From: Acheta domesticus
Lineage: Eukaryota; Arthropoda; Insecta; Orthoptera; Gryllidae
DNA: 64,000 nucleotides
Assembly (NCBI GenBank): GCA_031308135.1
Contig: JAHLJT010000631.1
Location: 192,230,281-192,294,280 of the forward strand
Direction of reading: 5' to 3'
The position numbers and the translations under genes are program-made. Under the pieces are notes generated by a model. The model searched no databases. It was given only the letters and a program-made list of their open reading frames with translations, and was not told the origin of the DNA. This document shows, piece after piece, positions 57,147 to 64,000 of this stretch (position 1 is the first letter of the stretch; the number at the start of each line of letters is the position of its first letter).

Positions 57147-58808
57147 GTAAGTTGAAATCATGAATAACATTCATATTTTAGAGCTTTTTTGTTTTAGTCC
57201 AGCTCATATTAGGTAAGTTATATCCTTATCTGAAGAAGTCTTTTGGGGTATTGTCCTCACTGAAAGTGGTGGAAAGATGATGCTGAATCATTTCCTTTTA
57301 GTAAAAATCTTGAAACTCTACTTCGATTACAACTTTATGCTTGATTTGTGGCAGAATAGATCAAAGCGTAATACATATGAATGTACAATTTAAATTTTCA
57401 TGATTCTTAATCATTAGATTTTCGGTGTTTTCTAATAAAATTTTGATCAATTTCATTGTAAGATAAATACCATAAATAGGTAGTAGTAATGTTTTGTTGA
57501 GTGACTGGGATAAATTTTGTGTGTCAACTGAGATAATTATTATGGTAAATTATACAAAATGTTTGCATCCTTTCCTACATAATTTTTGCAAGGTAAATTA
57601 GGATCATTTTTTTCGATACCATTTTCTTGTAGCCAAATACAAAATATCTACATTTCATACATTATCCACAAAATATCTATATCGATATCTATCCTTCAAA
57701 TTGACAGTTGCTGTACTTGCTATAAAAATTATTAGCATATTTTTATCCTTGAAGATAAGTACTGTTGTTTTATTCCTGTCATTTCCTATCCTATCCAGGA
57801 CCAGTGCTAGGCATGAGCCAACCAGGTGATTACCCAGGGCCCCATGCATCAAAGGGCTCAATAATGGGGACTGATGGAAAAAAATTGAAAAAGAAATTAG
57901 AACTCAAGAAAATTGTTATTGTAATTTTACATATATGATCAGTATATGATCATACATATATGATCAAATAATGAAAATACATTCATTAACACCATTAAAA
58001 TTCAAGATCCATGATGAGTAAACAACGATTAATTTAATATAATACATTTTATTAAGAGAAATGTATGTAAATAGATTTGTAATTTTAGCATCAATATTTC
58101 CTTTGCAGTAAAAAATTAATATTGCAGGTGTTGAAAATAAATTAAGTTATAAAATGATTGCAAATTGTTGACAAAAAGTAACTTTATTAAATAATAATCA
58201 TATTCCAATACACATATGAGAGTTATATTTACTGTGAGTATCTACGAAACGGAAAAACGTATGTAATCAAATGATGCTAACATTAAAATAATTTCTACTA
58301 AAATGTATATTTATTATTTTTTTGTATTTAACAAGCGATTGTATTAAAAGCTAACTAAACACAACACATTTTTTTAGCATTTTAAACTCATTGTGGAAAT
58401 ACTTTAACTTAAAACTATTTTTTAAAATACATTTCCAAAAACTTGTTCTAGCTTAAACATTGGAATTTTTTTATTTGTTGAAATAAAATAACTTGTATTA
58501 TTTCTTGATACAACTTTTACATTTTTAATTGTTTAGGGGGGGAGTACGTTTCAGCATTGCCTCAGGCCCAAAATTGTCTAGCTCCAGCACTGTTCCTATC
58601 ATAAGCATTTCCTCAAAAATTTTCATTTTGAGTTTTCAGGTTTGAGATAGGTTGTTTACACTATTATATGTAGTATATTTATTCATACCATCCCCTTAAT
58701 AGATAATATTTAGAGCTTGGAGATGCTAACTGAAAATTCAAGTGTTTATTGTAGAAGTTATGTTTAACTTGATTTTTTTTTAGTAATATATTTGCCAATT
58801 TTGTTTAG
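57147..58808 (+). other. SLC20 intron D-E with a hAT-like insertion
   Basis: Intron of 1.66 kb from GTAAGT to TTTGTTTAG. Nearly half of it is the hAT-like element at 57,802-58,592. Confidence 0.7.
57802..58592. mobile_element. nonautonomous hAT-like element
   Basis: The left end CAGTGCTAGGCATGAGCC and the right end GGCCCAAAATTGTCTAGCTC + CAGCACTG form short inverted ends (CAGTGCT). CCAGGGCCCCATGCA and TTGCCTCAGGCCC are subterminal. TTCCTATC follows the right end and also occurs at 57,782-57,789, with 11 extra bases before the left end, so a target duplication is possible but offset. It has no coding capacity. Confidence 0.55.
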
Positions 58809-58948
58809 AAACCAGATGTTGAAGTGGGACAGTTGACATTAGAAGAAGGTGATGCTGATGAACCACATGCCATAAAGAAACTTTTCTCTTCCCTCCAAAT
58901 TCTTACTGCAACATTTGGTGCATTTGCTCATGGTGGAAATGATGTCAG
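58809..58948 (+). CDS. SLC20 transporter, exon E (start of C-terminal transport repeat)
   Basis: 140 nt; phase 0 in and phase 2 out. An acidic lead-in, KPDVEVGQLTLEEGDADEPH, is followed by LFSSLQILTATFGAFAHGGN and DVS. The AHGGNDVS segment is the second conserved signature of PiT proteins and is split from its continuation NAIGP by the next intron. These conserved residues line the phosphate and sodium path in the family. Confidence 0.9.
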
Positions 58949-59408
58949 GTTGGTATAAAAATTGATTTAATATTTCAAGAAAAGATTCAGTTTTGAGCAT
59001 TAATTTTGCCGTATTTAATTGAACAATAAGCATAATAATTTTTCAAAAAAAAGTAAGTTGTGTTTATGTATGACTGAAGAAATTTAATTACTTTGCTTCT
59101 ATTTTCTATTAGTTTTACAATGTGAATCACGTAGCATTAAGTCTGTCATTGAAAAAATCCTTAAAAAATTAAAAATCATTCATAGATCATGGTACTTTGG
59201 TTCTGTAATCAATATTATGCTTTTACAAGATATATTCTGACTTGCTCTCGATTATCCTTTTTCTTCCCCTTCTCATTTTTTCCTTTTCTTTTTTTGTTGC
59301 TAAATTACCATAAGACCGATTTTTATTATTAGACTAATGAGAGAATAATTTTATTTTTTTACTTTTCTGATTTTTTACTATTGTGAAATATATCCTTTTC
59401 TTTTTCAG

Positions 59409-59594
59409 CAATGCTATTGGACCCCTAATTGCTCTATGGCTCATTTACACTGAAGGTTCTGTGGCTCAGAAATCAGAATCACCACTTTACATTCTGTTAT
59501 ATGGAGGTGTTGGTATTGCTGTTGGTTTATGGATATGGGGCAGACGTGTTATTCAGACTATTGGTGAAGATCTCACCAAGATCACAGCTTCCAC
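59409..59594 (+). CDS. SLC20 transporter, exon F (C-terminal transport repeat)
   Basis: 186 nt between TTTTTCAG and GTAAGT; phase 2 in and out. It reads [20 protein letters not shown], then [20 protein letters not shown] and [14 protein letters not shown]. The LYGGxGI..GLW.WGRRVI block is highly conserved in animal PiT proteins and makes the family assignment firm. It holds two membrane helices. Confidence 0.95.
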
Positions 59595-59948
59595 GTAAGT
59601 ATTATTAATTAAATTCTGTCTTTAACAAGTGTCAAGGCGCATTCTACTAATTTTTTGAGATATTTGGAATGATTCCAAGAAAACATTATATTGGGAAAAA
59701 TAATGTATTAATACACAAAGGCATAAAAAAAAGTTTAAATAAAATTCCTACATAAAAAAATAAAAATAAAAATAAAATAAAATAAAAAATAAAGAAGGGT
59801 GAAAATTTTCTGCAAATTAGAATGATTCAAAGTATCATGGGTCAGAAAATGACAGTTGGTTGATACCATTGTAATTGAATTTATCCCAAGAAGAGTTTTG
59901 CACATCTTTTGGATTAATAAAATTTTGTCTCCTTTTGTGTTTTGACTA

Positions 59949-59996
59949 TGCTAATGAAGCACTTATTGGTTTGCGGCTTATTTACACTGAAGGTAC
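59949..59996 (+). pseudogene. relic partial copy of SLC20 exon F in the following intron
   Basis: Reads ANEALIGLRLIYTEGT and then a stop. Compared with [12 protein letters not shown] in exon F, nine of eleven residues from LI to EG are identical and the DNA is also similar (about 28 of 35 bases by eye). There is no good acceptor before it or donor after it. It is probably a decayed tandem duplicate. Confidence 0.6.
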
Positions 59997-60867
59997 ATAA
60001 ACCTATGTAAATACATATGACACGAGAGAGACTGCCTTAAACAGACTAATGAAAATATTATGAATAGTATAAAGCCAGACAAATTGTGCAGTATTAATAA
60101 AATTGTCATAAGATAAGGCAAAAAATGTCTCAAGAAGATAAATAGAAGATTCATAGTTGGTTTTTTAGATGTAGAAGTTCTGTTGGGAAATAAAATATAA
60201 CACAACTAATGTAAATTGTTCTCAAGAGTTATGCACAACAGCCATATTGATGAATAAAATAATTATGCATGTTAGCAGTGTTGAGAATTATTAAATTCCT
60301 CTTTGAAATAACTGGCATAAAAATAAAGAGAAACAAAGTAGAATCTGTATAAGAAAAGTAAAAACTTGAAGGTAAACAGCAAGAAAGAAGGTATCAAAAA
60401 TGAAATTCTAGGAAATTTCGAGGTTCCTCAATTATATCAATAACACTTTCAGTTTGATTCATATTATTATATGAGGAAATCTTCTGGAACCTGTTTCTTG
60501 TCAAAAAGTTTGTTTTCGGAATCAATAAAACAGAAAGAGAAGGCAGCTTTGCTGTTTCCCAGAATGTTATGAAAGGTGTGCACTGGAGCTGCATTGCATT
60601 GAGTGGTTTGAGAGAGCAAGTGCTGTCATGGCTGTACTGGCATCCAGGGGAGATCCCACCCCTTAAGCAAGAAGCTCATGGTGCTTATCTCATCCCTCTC
60701 CAATCACTCACCACAACTGAGCTGCAGCACAGATTATTTGAATAATGTGCCCAGAACTACCTAAGTAATGGTTTTCTTGAAATCTAAAATTTTAAACAGG
60801 TAACCAGTTGTACAAAACTTCCTCAAATAATGATAAGAGTCTGCCTTTGTCAGAATAAATAAGGTAC

Positions 60868-60889
60868 TTTTTTTTTTTTTTTTTTTTTT
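60868..60889. repeat. poly-T tract
   Basis: 22 consecutive T in the intron, about 65 bp before the exon G acceptor. It may be a reversed retroposon tail or a simple slippage run. Confidence 0.9.
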
Positions 60890-60953
60890 AACAATAGAGA
60901 TATTTATTTGTAACTGTGGAAATGTATTTGTGAGATATTCATACTTTTTTCAG

Positions 60954-61106
60954 GGGTTTTACTATTGAGATTGGAGCAGCATTTACAGTATTGCTTGCAT
61001 CCCAAATTGGTCTGCCAATTTCCACCACACATTGTAAAGTTGGTTCAGTGGTTTTTGTTGGATGGGCATCTTCCAGTAAAGAGGGAGTGAATTGGAAATT
61101 ATTCAA
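60954..61106 (+). CDS. SLC20 transporter, exon G (C-terminal transport repeat)
   Basis: 153 nt after TTTTTTCAG; phase 2 in and out; donor GTAAGT. It reads [20 protein letters not shown], then [20 protein letters not shown] and KEGVNWKLF. The [14 protein letters not shown] motif is a hallmark of the family. The last exon or exons, encoding the final helices and stop, lie beyond 64,000. Confidence 0.95.
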
Positions 61107-63689
61107 GTAAGTATTAATAGCTACATTTCTCATGTTTTTGACTTAATTGAAAATTCTGTTAAAATTATTAGAGATTAGTTTCAATACTTGTTAATAAAAG
61201 TTCCTCATTGGCAAGAACTATATTAATTTCATCATCAGCATCATCTATTTCTTTTATGGTTACCCCACATATTTGTCATAACAGTTTATACTTATGCTGT
61301 CTTTCTTGCTTCATTCTATTGATGTGAGAAAACCATTTCTTTTGACTTTCCTGTATTTCTTTTACTAGATTCTTTATTTTATTCTTTCTTCATCTAATAT
61401 TTTTACTTTTCCGACGATCCCTTAATGTGACTCCTGTGAGATGCACGAGCAATTTCATCTGCATAGTCTCCAGTCTTTGTCAAACCCTACTTTTCATTAC
61501 CTAAACTTTCAATCCATACACAAGTATTGGTTTAGAAAGCATATTATGAATTCTTAATTTAATCTCTTGAGTCATATCTCTTTCAAAATGTTTGATTTCC
61601 TTAATTTTGACTAATGTCATATTATTACTTTTATTTTTGAATTCCTTTTTAATGTATGCAGTTTTTGTTCACATATTTCCTTACATGTATATAATTTACA
61701 AATCAGCCGCTGCTTTTTTAAAAAGTTGATTAATTAATTTAAAGAAGCTTTGTTTCTCCAACTTTCTAATTCTTACTATTAAAGAACATTTATTTATTCA
61801 TCCTGCATTTCATAACTCTTTAGATCCTACCCAAATTTGGTCATGAAACACCTTTAAAATCTGTCCAAGGAAAAGAGTAATTTGGTCATTTGGCCTTACT
61901 TGGTAAAATTTGCATATTTCAGATGTAATGAAAACATGACTCACTGATCTTGCAACCTCACTTCCTGTACACACTCTGAAACATAATACCATTATTCAAA
62001 TTTAGCTGGTTTCCCACACACAATTAGAAAACTTTCTCTTCTTTCATAAGAGTAAGAAAGGAAAAATTTAATAATCAAATACCACATTATAGCATCATAT
62101 TGACCATGAATATATTGATCTGCCATTGAAAATTTGAATTTCAATATCCAGTCAAATCTGGATAACACAAAGGTTGATAACACAAATTTTTGATATTTAA
62201 AAGCAAGTAAGCTGAAGAAATTTTTTTGGAAGCATCGGTTAACGGATTTTGGAGACCACCACACGGGTTACATTATATTCTGACATTATGCATCACTGTC
62301 TGGAAGGGCATTGGGCACACTGGTTAAATGCTTGGGCTTGCGCCACAGAATAGGAACTAGTAACTCGCTAGTTGTGCTCGCGCTGTTCAAATAGCCAATC
62401 TTATGATTAGGCCGTGGATTTTTAGGTGTCTAAAATAGGTTCTTTCAGCATTTCAGAGCATTTAAAGCAGCATTTAAATGGTAGAATAGGCACAAATAAG
62501 ACACAACACTTAAAAGAAACACGTTGGGCCTGTACCTAAATAGTTCATGAAGATGATGATGAGAAATATGTTTTTTATCATTTGTTATACATATCTCAAT
62601 GATAAAAACATAAATCAGTATTATGTAGAATCAGTATTCTGTAAACTATTTATGAACAACTTTAATTGTTTGTCCTTTAGTTAGAATTATTCGTACCGTA
62701 TTCTGCCTCACGATAAATTACTAATACTTCTCCAAGTTTTCAAGAGAAAATGAATGTCTCTTATTGGCCAACATCACTTTTCTTTTGTGGAAATTCAATA
62801 GCTTTTTCTTAGCAGCGGAGGTAGACTTTTCCACGAAGTCAAGAAGTAGAAGCATGGAGACTTTTATCACAAGATCCTTGTCCTATATATTAATTTCTCG
62901 AATTAATATCATCTTTGTCTGATCTGCAGATATGGAAGAAAAAAGTTAAAAGAAGCCACAGACAAAAGAAATTAAGCAAATTAGCCTCATTTTAGGTTCA
63001 TAAAAGTGAAATGAGCTTGTGTAGGCATTATTATTGAAATAAGCTCTTTAAGGCACTATAATATTGACGGGTTTTTGTTCAAATAAATCCAAAATGTAAA
63101 TATAACACTTCATTTAGTACAAGTCACCCAGGAAAAAAAAGGTTTTTACCTAAATATCCATGGTCTACTTATGATATAGTAAGTGTGGAAATTGATAAAC
63201 CATCAAAATATCCTATTCTGGATGGTATATGTTTCACTGTTATTGATTATGGCGTGAAAGGGAAAGTGTCATGTGAAATTTGTAAGCCTGCCAAACAAAC
63301 AATAATAAGTGGTTCCTAAAATTCCAACAACAAATTTTAAGGCGTACATGAAGCATTGAAGCTACTAATAAGCAGTATAGCAGTAAGTGATAAAGCAGTA
63401 TAAGTTCTAAATGCACAAAATGATGTACAATAGACTGAGACTCACTGTTCATTCTGTTTACTACAAAATTTATAATTTCTTCACACATTTTAGAGAATCC
63501 ATTGTGGTGTGATAAGTGAATATGAGAACTATAAAGATGATTGGTGTAGAACAGGTTTGTCCAACTGGCAGCCATTTATTATGGACCACGAAAGGTCATT
63601 AGTCAAAGTGGAAGTCGCTGGCATCCATGTTGGGCGAGAATATTGTGCGCCCAGCACATGCGCCCTGTGGGAGTCAACATCTAATGTAA
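61107..63689 (+). other. SLC20 intron after exon G, incomplete
   Basis: AT-rich intron with no exon found. A hAT-like end, CAGGTTTGTCCAACTGGC, occurs at 63,552-63,569 and is cut by the family X sequence at 63,690. A weak tRNA-like block lies near 62,310-62,400. Confidence 0.55.
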
Positions 63690-64000
63690 CTAGTGGTGCT
63701 AAAACAGCACGTACTTTCACGCAAAATTACGGGAAAAGTACTTGAATTTTCGAAAAATTGTACATGGCTTTATTTCAAATCTGTCTTTAAGGAACAGATT
63801 TCATTACGGGAAAAACTCTCTATCTTCATAATTATAGTTGTAGGAAGACACCGAAAAAAATTGAACTTTTGCAATTTTCGAAAAATCAGAGTTTTCAGTG
63901 AGCATGAGACTTGCATTATTCTCTTAAATGTTCTTCATACTATCCATCAACAAAATTAAATCAAAAACGATGGAGCAGTTTTTTTTTAAAATTTGGAAAA
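63690..64000 (+). repeat. family X copy, cut by window end
   Basis: Begins CTAGTGGTGCTAAAACAGCA, as at 28,497 and 30,837. It then continues like 32,015-32,260, with GTAGTTGTAGGAAGA and CGAAAAATCAGAGTTTTCA. It shows that the family is dispersed. Confidence 0.75.

Noticed and set aside
62300..62460. Another SINE with a tRNA-like head
   Set aside because: Only a weak A-box-like word and no convincing B box; no match to the other SINE bodies.

Overview
This is eukaryotic, almost certainly insect, nuclear DNA. It is AT-rich and intron-containing, with consensus GT-AG splice sites, tRNA-derived SINEs, several classes of DNA transposon, a 534-bp solo LTR and a long satellite array. Low gene density and many old transposons suggest a large genome such as a stick insect, cockroach, termite or orthopteran. 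That placement is inference only. No rRNA gene, intact tRNA gene, CRISPR array or prokaryotic operon is visible.

Layout. 1-0.8 kb: minus-strand hAT transposase pseudogene. 3.9-10.2 kb: four copies of one SINE family, a hairpin MITE and two CpG-rich blocks. 10.2-12.6 kb: the last two coding exons of a leucine-rich-repeat/fibronectin III single-pass membrane protein (plus strand, very GC-rich). 12.6-28 kb: mostly noncoding, with a nested hAT/MITE pair, a TA-flanked transposon with repeated TGGCAATGTTACC motifs, a solo LTR, a pogo/Tigger-like transposase fragment and a 36-bp minisatellite. 28.1-34.8 kb: a composite block of direct and inverted copies of a repeat family bounded by ACTTTCCCGTAT, enclosed by a 12-bp terminal repeat and a perfect 9-bp target duplication. 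34.9-37.6 kb: two adjacent piggyBac-like elements with TTAA duplications. 39.9-48.4 kb: another copy of the ACTTTCCCGTAT family, then a satellite that runs from inverted decayed monomers through diverged monomers to about 32 nearly identical 205-bp monomers, ending in a 100-N gap.

48.8-61.1 kb: seven exons of the second half of an SLC20 (PiT) sodium-dependent phosphate transporter, plus strand. The reading phase agrees through all junctions except for one apparent 1-bp deletion in exon 2. Introns hold a hAT-like element and a degenerate partial copy of an exon. The gene continues past the right edge, and its first half is not visible in the window.

The two host genes are unrelated, and only these two have firm exon support. 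Most other open frames are chance frames in repeats, including those on both strands of the satellite. The most notable items are the orientation-switching satellite and its link to the scaffold gap, the hairpin-ended repeat family built of roughly 300-bp subrepeats, the MITE family duplicating TATA, and the frameshift and relic exon in the phosphate transporter.
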